Origin: an uncultured Candidatus Melainabacteria bacterium
Lineage (GTDB): Bacteria > Cyanobacteriota > Vampirovibrionia > Gastranaerophilales > Gastranaerophilaceae
DNA: 13,095 nucleotides
Assembly: GCA_934718085.1 (NCBI GenBank)
Contig: CAKUZL010000018.1
Location: forward strand, 1 to 13,095
Direction: 5' to 3'
Shown here: one piece after another, positions 1-5,705 of the stretch
How the letters are laid out: every line of letters starts with the position of its first letter
Position numbering within the stretch: the stretch's first letter is position 1
Position numbers and translations under genes: made by a program
The notes under the pieces: generated by a model
What the model saw: the letters and a program-made list of their open reading frames with translations, nothing else
What the model was told of the DNA's origin: nothing
Databases searched by the model: none

Positions 1-47
1 CAAGTGTTACTAAGCAAGGTTTTTCAAGACATAAATCAATTTTTTAA

Positions 48-94
48 TTTTTCGGCGAGACGAACGGCTTCGTTTGCCCGCAGCATGCCTGACC
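48..94 (-). repeat. Divergent copy of dispersed module A
   Basis: On the minus strand from 94 downward this reads GGTCAGGCATGC, then CGGGCA, CGAA, CCGTTCG and CTCG in the same order as the module A copy at 4605. I judge it about 80 percent alike by eye, with a one-base insertion. It shows that the repeat family of the 3.9-5.1 kb island is dispersed. No gene is seen in positions 1-160. Confidence 0.55.
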
Positions 95-128
95 TGCAAC
101 CTGTCCGGGTCTGAAATTGTTACAGGTT

Positions 129-151
129 GTCGGGGGAATCCCCGGGGTTAC
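129..151 (-). repeat. REP-like palindrome downstream of the metallopeptidase-like gene
   Basis: The minus strand reads GTAACCCC, then GGGGATTCCCCC, then GAC: a short GTA-headed palindrome. It resembles the REP-like copy at 4195-4220, sharing CCGGGG, TTC and CCCCGAC in order. It starts 10 bp after the stop codon. There is no T-run, so it is not a standard intrinsic terminator, though it could protect the mRNA 3' end. Confidence 0.5.
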
Positions 152-160
152 GGTAATTAT

Positions 161-1441
161 TTATGCGGAATTTTTTTGTTTCGTATCGGCGGCGGGTTGG
201 TTGACGGATTTTGCGGCGGTGGAGGCTTTTTGGTCGGATTTCTTGTCGTCGGAGTGGTTTGAAGCGGTTTCCGTATCGGCGGCGGGTTGGTTGACGGATT
301 TTGCGGCGGGGGAGGCTTTTTGGTCGGATTTTGTGTCGACGGCGTGGTTTGAAGCGGTTTCCGTATAGGCAGCGGGTTTGCCGACGGATTTTGCGGCAGT
401 GGAGGTTTTTTGCTCGGATTTCTTGTCGTCGGCGTGGTTTGAAGCGGTTTCCGTATCGGCGGCGGGTTGGTTGACGGATTTCGCGGCGGGGGCGGATTTT
501 GCCGAAGGATCAGTCTGAACCGTCGGTTCGATCGGCGTTTTGTGTATAAGAGCATCTTTTACTTTCACGCTTAAATACGCAAGCAAAGATGCCGATATTG
601 CTGCAATATAATATGTGGATCCTGCCCATCCGAGCATTTTTGCCTGTTTAGCGACCAAATCGGGAGATAAATGTTTTTTGGCGAACGAGTGTGCCCGCAA
701 AGAAGCGACTGTTTCGTCGAAAAGGGTCGGTAAAAACGAGATAAACGTTATTTTTCCGATATTATTTTTTATGAATGTTGTGGTTTTATCCCAAAAACCT
801 TCCGTTTTTTCGCCTTCTTCTTTTTTTGTTTTTATTAGGGCTGTCAGCATAAAGGGAGCCAAAAATAATCCCTGTGTCGGTCTGCATGCCGTCAGTACTT
901 TACCGAATTTGCTTACATTATAATTTATGGCGTGTCCGATTTCATGCATTGCAAACATTTGTGCTTTATCGGATGTTATAATTTTTTTTGTGGGAATAAG
1001 ATAAAATGAATTTTTACCTTCCTCAACAAGATTTAACAGCTTTTTCGGAATACCTAACAATAAATCTTTATTTTCCTTAGAAATGTTGAAAATTTCCACA
1101 CCTTTTGCTTTTGCGCCGGAGTCTTCAAGCATTTTTAAAGCGGCATTATTAAACGAAGCGTTTTCTTTATCGGTCAGGTTTTCGCATATTTTTGTATATT
1201 GCGGGCTCACGGTAAGATTGATTAATTTAGGAACAAAAGCACAGGTTGTCTCAAAGAAAATATCTCCGACAATTGCGCCCAAAATCGTTTTGACGATACC
1301 GGGAGATTTATATTTTTGAGGTTCGGGAGCTGCCGCGGAATCTTGCCGTAACCGCTCGGGAGCTTCTTTAACGGAACCGTTGCCTCGGTTAATTGCCGCC
1401 GATTGACTGTTTAATCCCGTACCCGAAATGCTTGCCGTCAT
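161..1441 (-). CDS. Membrane-embedded HExxH metallopeptidase-like protein with repeat tail
   Basis: The 426-residue protein carries HEIGHAINY at residues 166-174, a zincin HExxH site (H166, E167, H170). The FDETVAS segment near 241-247 offers E243 as a possible third zinc ligand, as in gluzincins. Hydrophobic stretches near 48-70, 190-203, 231-241 and 275-295 suggest a membrane protein. From residue 321 the tail is a 30-residue tandem repeat opening KSVNQPAADT, in three full copies plus a part, rich in Lys, Ala, Ser and Asp; it is likely disordered. The ATG at 1439-1441 follows an AAAGAAAGGG Shine-Dalgarno-like stretch; a TATACT -10-like box lies at 1470-1475 with a poor -35. The stop is TAA at 161-163, and a REP-like palindrome follows directly. 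The specific peptidase family and substrate are not recognised; protease activity is inferred from the motif alone. Confidence 0.75.
   Translation of the reverse strand: MTASISGTGLNSQSAAINRGNGSVKEAPERLRQDSAAAPEPQKYKSPGIVKTILGAIVGDIFFETTCAFVPKLINLTVSPQYTKICENLTDKENASFNNAALKMLEDSGAKAKGVEIFNISKENKDLLLGIPKKLLNLVEEGKNSFYLIPTKKIITSDKAQMFAMHEIGHAINYNVSKFGKVLTACRPTQGLFLAPFMLTALIKTKKEEGEKTEGFWDKTTTFIKNNIGKITFISFLPTLFDETVASLRAHSFAKKHLSPDLVAKQAKMLGWAGSTYYIAAISASLLAYLSVKVKDALIHKTPIEPTVQTDPSAKSAPAAKSVNQPAADTETASNHADDKKSEQKTSTAAKSVGKPAAYTETASNHAVDTKSDQKASPAAKSVNQPAADTETASNHSDDKKSDQKASTAAKSVNQPAADTKQKNSA
183..500. repeat. 90-bp in-frame minisatellite (about 3.5 copies)
   Basis: Units start at 183, 273, 363 and 453, a period of exactly 90 bp. 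On the plus strand each opens GTATMGGCRGCGGGTT, and the last unit is partial. The unit encodes 30 residues of the metallopeptidase-like protein, read on the minus strand. The length is a multiple of three, so gain or loss of a unit would change tail length without a frameshift. Units differ by a few substitutions, including Asn-Gln to Gly-Lys and Asp to Tyr in one copy. Confidence 0.95.
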
Positions 1442-1697
1442 ACGTCATATCCCTTTCTTTTTTCTTCATAGTATATTTAAAACATGTAAAATTAAAAAAT
1501 TGCCCGTTTTCGGTGAAATTTTAAGAAATGTAAATATAAACCGTTTGTTTCTCGTCGCAAATTCGGTTAAATCGCTTAAACAACGAAAAACAAGTTATTT
1601 TCTCCGACCACAAAAATTTGAACCTGCCCGAGCCGTAAGAACCGCCCACGGGCGAGGGATTGTCAAGGTCGGGTAATCAAACTCTGCGAACAGGCGA

Positions 1698-2069
1698 TTA
1701 TTCTTTATGGTTGTTTGAGCCGAGTACTTTAATCGGTAATTTTTCTTCTTCGGATTCAGCGACAAACATGTTGTGCCACAAATTCCCCATATTTTCGAGG
1801 TATCCAAAAAGGAAATGCGGGAAGACGTAAAAAGCTCCGAGTGCACAAAATGCCGCAAATTTTACGGGAAATTTCAGTGTGCCGAGCGCAAACAACTTGG
1901 TTTTTTCCGTTATTTTTTTGATTCCCGTCGCGTTTTTGCAGTCCGCTTTTATTTCGGTTTTTAAAAGTTTTTTTGTTTTTGCGGCAAAATTTTCGGTGTT
2001 TGAAAAAATTTTTTCCCGGCCTGCCTTAAACGACGGCGAATTTTGCGATGAAATCGGTGTAATATTCAT
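1698..2069 (-). CDS. Small single-span membrane protein with SPSFKAG N-terminus
   Basis: The 123-residue protein starts MNITPISSQNSPSFKAG. It has a Lys-rich, probably helical region at 18-60, one strongly hydrophobic segment near 68-90 (KFAAFCALGAFYVFPHF), and a short acidic then basic tail. The ATG at 2067-2069 is preceded by GAAAGAGAG at a usable distance. The N-terminal header is one I associate with many unrelated Gastranaerophilales proteins; that is recollection, not a search. Function is unknown. It is co-oriented with the metallopeptidase-like gene, but the 256 bp between them holds only a small GC-rich hairpin (CGCCC/GGGCG at 1643-1654) and no clear terminator. Confidence 0.7.
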   Translation of the reverse strand: MNITPISSQNSPSFKAGREKIFSNTENFAAKTKKLLKTEIKADCKNATGIKKITEKTKLFALGTLKFPVKFAAFCALGAFYVFPHFLFGYLENMGNLWHNMFVAESEEEKLPIKVLGSNNHKE

Positions 2070-2228
2070 AAAAACTCTCTTTCTTCCCTTAAAATCCCTG
2101 TATCGGTTGAGGATTTACATAAAACCTTAAACAAAAACTTTTTTGACATTGTTTCGTATAAAATTTACAAAAATTTACAAATAACGGTGACACGGGATGT
2201 TACGGGTTCTCTCGACAGAAAAAAGGCA

Positions 2229-2256
2229 ATAAAAAAGCCTCCCGAAGGAAGCCTTT
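2229..2256 (-). terminator. Intrinsic terminator of tRNA-Lys
   Basis: On the minus strand, GGCTTCC-TTCG-GGAGGCT forms a stem with one or two G-U pairs and a TTCG tetraloop. It is followed at once by a run of six T, and begins a few bases past the tRNA 3' end. Confidence 0.85.
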
Positions 2257-2260
2257 AAAG

Positions 2261-2336
2261 TGGTGCGTCCACTGCGATTCGAACGCAGGACCTATCCCTT
2301 AAAAGGGGAGTGCTCTACCTGCTGAGCTATGGACGC
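2261..2336 (-). tRNA. trnK: tRNA-Lys (anticodon TTT)
   Basis: This is a 76-base cloverleaf on the minus strand. The acceptor stem GCGTCCA pairs with TGGACGC, the D arm is GCTC/GAGC with an AGCAGGTA loop, and the anticodon loop is CTTTTAA giving UUU. The T arm is CTGCG-TTCGAAT-CGCAG, the discriminator is A, and CCA is encoded. The 27-43 pair of the anticodon stem is a C-T mismatch; the other four pairs hold. It forms a single-gene unit with its own promoter and terminator. Confidence 0.97.
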
Positions 2337-2354
2337 TTACGCGATTACCTTATA

Positions 2355-2383
2355 ACAATACAACGAACAAAAAAATTCGTCAA
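2355..2383 (-). promoter_or_regulatory. Promoter of tRNA-Lys
   Basis: On the minus strand, TTGACG (-35, at 2378-2383) and TATTGT (-10, at 2355-2360) are separated by 17 bp. The predicted start lies about 12 bases upstream of the mature tRNA 5' end. Confidence 0.7.
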
Positions 2384-2390
2384 CACTTTT

Positions 2391-2418
2391 TTGTAAAAAA
2401 CTTGAACACGCGTATAAA
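2391..2418 (+). promoter_or_regulatory. Orphan promoter-like site
   Basis: TTGTAA (2391-2396), a 16-bp spacer and TATAAA (2413-2418) predict a start near 2425, pointing into a gene-poor, hairpin-rich stretch. It is only a consensus match in AT-rich sequence. Confidence 0.35.
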
Positions 2419-2424
2419 TCGGAG

Positions 2425-2760
2425 TACAATGTGAATGCCTTTGCGGGTACTTATTTTGTTCCTACATTATTTATAAAAGGGGAGCCGACTCCGAAGGGTA
2501 ATGCAGTAGACCTGCCGCGCAGCAGGAAACGGATTTGCCCGGGCGCTCACCGCCCTGCGAGACTCGCAGGAAACAAAATCGTATTCGTGAGGGCTTTTTT
2601 GCGCTTTCAAGATACCTTCGAGTCGGCGTCGACCTCGATTTCGTACCTCTGCGAAAACATTACCGACAAACTGTCTCCACGAACCCGGACAAAAATAACT
2701 CGATTTTTCTGTCGAGTAAAATTGCAAAGTTTTTTGAAGGCATGCCTTTACCTAAGAACC
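2425..2760 (+). other. Hairpin-rich gene-poor block; possible structured RNA or repeat
   Basis: No gene is convincing between the tRNA unit and 3126. This block holds closely packed short palindromes: GGAG/CTCC at 2481-2492, CCTGC/GCAGG at 2511-2526 just after a GTAG, GGGCG/CGCCC at 2541-2555, and CCTGCGAG-A-CTCGCAGG at 2554-2570. Further on are ACTCGA/TCGAGT around 2699-2718 and AAGGCATGCCTT at 2737-2748. Two of the hairpins are each followed by GCAGGAAAC. I compared it by eye with tmRNA, RNase P RNA and SRP RNA signatures and matched none. The strand is uncertain. Three reading frames are open here, but none has family-like sequence. Confidence 0.3.
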
Positions 2761-2912
2761 GGCACCCGGCAAATTTTTATAGAATGCAGCCGGGGGGGTT
2801 GCGAGGCGATTTTAGTCAAAGACGAAGAATTTTCGAAAACCTTTCCTGATAGAAAATAATCTGAAATAACCGCATGTACAGGGGTTTCCGTGTGAGCAAA
2901 GTTTTCGGAAAA

Positions 2913-3000
2913 GACGGAAATCCTTCGATTGCAAATCGGAACTTACGCAAAGCCCTTCGGGCTTTTCGAATTTCGAAGGTTCGAATTTTGAACGGTTTTA
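2913..3000 (+). repeat. Composite repeat with terminator-like hairpin, copy 1
   Basis: GACGGAAA (2913), the hairpin AAAGCCC-TTC-GGGCTTT (2949-2965) and ATTTTGAACGGTTTTA (2985-3000) recur in the same order at 4329-4426. Spacings are 36 and 36 bp here against 41 and 41 there. The hairpin has A and T flanks and could end transcription on either strand. Confidence 0.7.
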
Positions 3001-3065
3001 CAGCCGGGAACAACGCAATTTAAAAAATATTTTTCAATATGTCCGAAATTGACGTATCGATGTTG

Positions 3066-3071
3066 TATAAT
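3066..3071 (+). promoter_or_regulatory. -10 box of the M48-like gene
   Basis: A perfect TATAAT lies 54 bp upstream of the chosen ATG. A TTGACG at 3049-3054 is only 11 bp away, too close for a normal -35, so the -35 is unclear. The box lies inside the longer open frame that starts at 3039, which argues against that upstream start. Confidence 0.5.
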
Positions 3072-3125
3072 AATCCCGTGAAAATCAAAAGGTTTTCAAA
3101 ACACACACAAAAAGAAAGGGAAACT

Positions 3126-3833
3126 ATGAAAAGATTACTCGGTTTAGGTTTGATTTGCGGATGTTTGTGTCTGCAAAACTGCGCACAGGCGATTACCTTA
3201 CAGGAGGCAAACGGCAGAGTTGCTCAGGACAAAATCAGCGAAATTCACTACGCAAGCACAGCCCAACAATATCTGAACGACATCGGCATCAAAATTCTTA
3301 ACGCAAACAATATTGACAAACACATCATTTTCGGATTGGACAATTCAATCGTTCTTCTGCCGACCACCAAACAAAACGACGACGTCACAAAATCGGACAG
3401 ATACTTGTTCAAATCGCGAAAAGTCTTGATAAAACAGGATTTGCTTAATCACGCAAGTTGCGATGACGAAGTCGCCGCACTTACGGCACACGAAATCGCG
3501 CACTGTCTGGAGTCGTATAAAGGCATTTTGAGAGGATCTTTCCACTCGATTTCATACAGCAACTCCGCGAAAAAACAAAATACTCAAGCCGACCTTGCGG
3601 CAGTCGATTTATTGGCAAATGCAGGCTATAATCCCGTCGCGCTCATCACGATTTTGAACAAAACCGCGGGTCAATACCGATTTGAAATTTTCGGTGAATA
3701 CCCCCTCGCAACAAAAAGAATCGAAAACGTTTACGATTACATTCAGTCAAAATACCCTCAATATCTGCCCGCATACGCGTCAAACCCCTATTTCCAAAAC
3801 GCAATGAAATTAATCGGGGTAAATAAAGTTTAA
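3126..3833 (+). CDS. Secreted M48-like metallopeptidase homologue
   Basis: The 235-residue protein begins with a signal peptide (MKRLLGLGLICGCLCLQNC) probably cleaved after AQA at residue 22. An M48-like core follows: HEIAH at 122-126 (H122, E123, H126), then ADLAAVDLLANAGYNP at 155-170, matching the family's EAD...LL..AGY.P block, and YPLATKRIENV near 192-202, matching the HP..KRI region. In typical M48 proteins a glutamate from ExEAD supplies the third zinc ligand; here the segment is NTQAD, so neither glutamate is present. Activity is therefore uncertain: D156 might substitute, or the protein may be non-catalytic. The frame is open from 3039, but AAAGAAAGGGA just before 3126 and the TATAAT at 3066 fix the start here. 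Its location after signal cleavage would be the periplasm. Confidence 0.85.
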   Translation: MKRLLGLGLICGCLCLQNCAQAITLQEANGRVAQDKISEIHYASTAQQYLNDIGIKILNANNIDKHIIFGLDNSIVLLPTTKQNDDVTKSDRYLFKSRKVLIKQDLLNHASCDDEVAALTAHEIAHCLESYKGILRGSFHSISYSNSAKKQNTQADLAAVDLLANAGYNPVALITILNKTAGQYRFEIFGEYPLATKRIENVYDYIQSKYPQYLPAYASNPYFQNAMKLIGVNKV

Positions 3834-3864
3834 AATTTGATACATCCTCCTAATTATCCGAAGA

Positions 3865-3899
3865 GAAGGCTTGAACCCTGCGTTTAAGCCTTCTTTTTT
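3865..3899 (+). terminator. Intrinsic terminator after the M48-like gene
   Basis: GAAGGCTT (3865-3872) pairs with AAGCCTTC (3886-3893) around a 13-base loop and is followed by TTTTTT. It lies 31 bp past the stop codon. Confidence 0.9.
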
Positions 3900-4050
3900 G
3901 TAAAATCCGACCCCGCCGGGTTTATTTCGGTTGAATTTTGAATTTGAAAAAGTTTCGAAAGTACAAAAATCCGAGGCGCTTCTTGCAGCATGTATTTAAT
4001 CGTTTCCTACGAGAGTCTTCCCGTCGTGTATTTTTTCGTTGGCCGAGACG

Positions 4051-4121
4051 GGTCGGGCATGCACGGGCAGTCGAAACCGTACGTTGAAACAAAAACCTTG
4101 AACCACGTATGTCAGGCATTG
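4051..4121 (+). repeat. Module A copy 1 (71 bp)
   Basis: Starts GGTCGGGCATGCACGGGCAG and ends GTATGTCAGGCATTG. It differs from the copy at 4816-4886 by a single base (ACCGT against ACTGT) over 71 bp. Confidence 0.95.
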
Positions 4122-4194
4122 TCCGGCAAACCTTGTGACTCGACATGTTCCCGGCAAACGAAGCCTTGCGTTACCGTAAAAATCTGAAAACATT

Positions 4195-4220
4195 GTAGGT
4201 ACCGGGGGTTCTGCCCCGAC
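4195..4220 (+). repeat. REP-like palindrome 1 (variant)
   Basis: GTAG head (4195-4198) followed by CGGGG-GTTCTG-CCCCG. The stem sequence differs from the four GTTGGGG-type copies but resembles the element at 129-151. Confidence 0.6.
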
Positions 4221-4225
4221 TAATC

Positions 4226-4289
4226 TTTCGAAAAGGACGAAAAACTTTCGTTTTAAAACCTTTCGGTTTGACGAAAGTCTGTAATCCCC
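4226..4289 (+). repeat. Module C copy 1
   Basis: Contains AAAGGACGAAAAACTTTCG, TTTTAAAACCTTTCGGTTTG and AAAGTCTG, and leads straight into the GTAG of palindrome 2. A close copy lies at 4685-4748 in front of palindrome 4. Confidence 0.8.
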
Positions 4290-4313
4290 GTAGGTTGGGG
4301 TTTCCACCCCAAC
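4290..4313 (+). repeat. REP-like palindrome 2
   Basis: GTAG head overlapping the stem GTTGGGG (4294-4300), loop TTTCCA and CCCCAAC (4307-4313). The GTAG-plus-palindrome layout is the hallmark described for REP elements linked to RAYT transposases. Confidence 0.8.
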
Positions 4314-4328
4314 GGATTTATCGGGAAG

Positions 4329-4426
4329 GACGGAAAGCTTTCGTTAATTCTTTAATATTTACGCAGCACAAAGCCCTTCGGGCTTTTTCGGATTGGTAAA
4401 TTCTCTCATTATTTTGAACGGTTTTA
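4329..4426 (+). repeat. Composite repeat with terminator-like hairpin, copy 2
   Basis: Carries GACGGAAA, the hairpin AAAGCCC-TTC-GGGCTTT (4370-4386, then TT) and the identical 16-mer ATTTTGAACGGTTTTA (4411-4426), in the same order as at 2913-3000. Confidence 0.7.
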
Positions 4427-4429
4427 AGT

Positions 4430-4471
4430 CCCTCACCCCCCTTACCCCCCTCTCCCCAAGGGAGAGGGGGG
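4430..4471. repeat. C-rich/G-rich palindrome, 12-bp perfect stem
   Basis: CCCTCACCCCCC is followed by CCCCCCTCTCCC (4445-4456), loop CAA, and GGGAGAGGGGGG (4460-4471). The stem is perfect over 12 bp. It resembles a CCCTCACCCC/CCTCTCCC extragenic palindrome I recall from proteobacterial intergenic regions; that match is from memory. Confidence 0.75.
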
Positions 4472-4537
4472 AGTAAAGAGAACCGAACAGAATATAAGTG
4501 TTCAGACAAATTTTTCCGAGTAAATAAAAAATCACAT

Positions 4538-4561
4538 GTAGGTTGGGGTTTCCTCCCCAAC
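4538..4561 (+). repeat. REP-like palindrome 3
   Basis: Same as the copy at 4290 except for one loop base (TTTCCT instead of TTTCCA). Confidence 0.8.
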
Positions 4562-4604
4562 GTTTTTGCGAGTCGGGCATGGTTCGGGCACTTTTTTCGC
4601 TCGC

Positions 4605-4634
4605 GGTCGGGCATGCACGGGCAGTCGAAACCGT
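4605..4634 (+). repeat. Module A copy 2 (first 30 bp)
   Basis: Identical to the first 30 bp of copy 1, then diverges into TCGCCTCGGCAAAAAA. It shares with copy 3 the upstream CTCGCTCGC-like flank. Confidence 0.95.
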
Positions 4635-4684
4635 TCGCCTCGGCAAAAAACTCGAACTCTGTAAGTCGGGCGCCGCCTCACAAA

Positions 4685-4748
4685 CCTTGCGAAAGGACAA
4701 AAAACTTTCGTTTTAAACCTTTCGGTTTGACTATAGTCTGAAATCTCT
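4685..4748 (+). repeat. Module C copy 2
   Basis: Contains GAAAGGACAAAAAACTTTCG, TTTTAAACCTTTCGGTTTG and ATAGTCTG immediately before palindrome 4. It matches the copy at 4226 apart from a few substitutions and a one-base deletion. Confidence 0.8.
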
Positions 4749-4770
4749 GTAGGTTGGGTTTCACCCCAAA
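4749..4770 (+). repeat. REP-like palindrome 4 (shortened)
   Basis: GTAG head with GTTGGG, loop TTTCA and CCCCAAA. It is two bases shorter than the other copies, and 211 bp after copy 3. Confidence 0.75.
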
Positions 4771-4815
4771 GGTTTTTGCAAGACCGGCATGATTTGTGAA
4801 CAATTCCTCGCTCGC

Positions 4816-4886
4816 GGTCGGGCATGCACGGGCAGTCGAAACTGTACGTTGAAACAAAAACCTTGAACCACGTATGTCAGGCATTG
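4816..4886 (+). repeat. Module A copy 3 (71 bp)
   Basis: Near-identical to copy 1 (one mismatch). It lies exactly 211 bp after copy 2, matching the 211-bp offset between the two REP-like palindromes just upstream. Confidence 0.95.
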
Positions 4887-5065
4887 CCTGACACAAGATA
4901 CTATTTGCCTTTTTTGAGAGATGGACGTCCAAAACTTTCTTGTACTTTTTTGCCAAAAAAACAAATGAACAAAGAAAAATTTTTCGCGTATATCTTTCAA
5001 AATTAGCAAAGGAAGAAATATTCTATTTTTCAATTTTGCACGCTTCATGCCGAGGTTCAAAAGCT

Positions 5066-5088
5066 GTTGGGGTGAAACCCCAACCTAC
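5066..5088 (-). repeat. REP-like palindrome 5 (inverted)
   Basis: On the minus strand this reads GTAG, GTTGGGG, TTTCA, CCCCAAC. It is the only copy in opposite orientation and closes the right side of the island, so copies 1-4 and this one face each other. Confidence 0.8.
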
Positions 5089-5252
5089 AGTCTCCCGCAA
5101 AGGGCTAAGGGATATACACAAACCTTAACGAGTTTCAAGTTTTGCCCGTGTAGCCCTCTGTGTTGAAAAAATTCCCATATTTTCGGAAAGGTTGAAAAAA
5201 TTATTCTCACAGAAAAGCCCGTCCGACTTAACAATATTTTTTGCGATTTTCT

Positions 5253-5284
5253 ATACTCTCCTTACCGTAAGGGAAAGAGAGTAT
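5253..5284. other. Stem-loop at the 3' end of the exbD operon
   Basis: Minus strand: ATACTCT pairs with AGAGTAT, with an inner CCTT/AAGG. It begins 25 bp after the last exbD stop codon. No T-run follows on either strand, so it may be a processing or stability stem rather than an intrinsic terminator. Confidence 0.45.
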
Positions 5285-5309
5285 GGCTGTCTTTGTTTTG
5301 GGTTGCGGA

Positions 5310-5705
5310 TTATTTTTCCGATACCGATATGCTCGAAACGCCCGCGCTGCGAGCTTCGTCCATAACTTTGACCATCGCGCCGTGGGTCGTGCCTTCCGAA
5401 ACTTCTATCATCACACCGCCCGGAAACTCATTTGCGTTTTTGGCTATGACTTTGCTCAAATCGTCCGGCAACACAGCTTCTTCACCGACAAAATAATTGT
5501 CTTGGTCGTCAATCGTGACGGTCAAAATTTTGGTTTCGTTTTCCAAAGCCTGTTTTTCTTCGACATTTTCGGGAACGACAAGTGACAAACCGGTGCTGTC
5601 AAGCAGCGGCGCAATCACCATCATAATAATGAGCAACACCAAAAATATGTCCGTCAGCGGAGTTATATTAATTTCGTTAAATACGCTTCTTTTTTGCCTT
5701 GCCAT
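5310..5705 (-). CDS. exbD: ExbD/TolR-family proton-channel subunit (second copy)
   Basis: The 131-residue protein has a short cytoplasmic N-terminus and one membrane helix near 15-34 containing ITPLTDIFLVLLIIMM. Asp19 is at the position of the conserved channel aspartate of ExbD/TolR. A periplasmic domain of about 95 residues follows, ending AGVSSISVSEK. The start at 5705 was chosen over an in-frame ATG at 5717 because GGGAGG precedes it and TAATG couples it to the stop codon of the upstream exbD (one-base overlap). With ExbB and a TonB/TolA-like partner it should use the proton gradient to drive motion across the periplasm. TolR is the alternative name; sequence alone does not separate them. 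It is the last gene of the block. Confidence 0.9.
   Translation of the reverse strand: MARQKRSVFNEINITPLTDIFLVLLIIMMVIAPLLDSTGLSLVVPENVEEKQALENETKILTVTIDDQDNYFVGEEAVLPDDLSKVIAKNANEFPGGVMIEVSEGTTHGAMVKVMDEARSAGVSSISVSEK

Larger units (their letters stand above)
3900..5252. repeat. Gene-free repeat island (REP-like modules)
   Basis: No frame here looks like a protein. From 4051 to 5088 the stretch is assembled from recurring modules: module A (copies at 4051, 4605 and 4816), GTAG-headed palindromes (4195, 4290, 4538, 4749 and one inverted at 5066), module C (4226 and 4685), and a C-rich/G-rich 12-bp stem (4445-4471). Modules recur in a consistent order, and two neighbouring units (4538 and 4749) have a 211-bp period. 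Small frames on both strands are translations of these modules. I see no transposase gene in the window. Confidence 0.8.

Noticed and set aside
183..500. CRISPR array suggested by regular repeats
   Set aside because: The 90-bp units are contiguous with no unique spacers and keep a coding frame; this is a protein tandem repeat.
2143..2171. Plus-strand promoter TTGACA, 17 bp, TACAAA
   Set aside because: It points into the antisense side of the tRNA-Lys unit with no gene after it, and the area is AT-rich enough for chance matches.
2431..2859. 142-codon plus-strand frame with a GTG start and GGAG upstream
   Set aside because: Two other frames over the same bases are also open, the product is Arg/Pro-rich and low in family-like pattern, and the block is packed with palindromes. 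It more likely reflects a GC-rich repeat or RNA.
3039..3125. Upstream in-frame ATG for the M48-like protein
   Set aside because: It lies upstream of the TATAAT at 3066 and would bury the signal peptide behind 29 charged residues.
3990..5128. Many 60-110-codon frames on both strands in the repeat island
   Set aside because: They are translations of module A, module C and the palindromes, reappear as near copies of each other in different frames, and lack ribosome sites.
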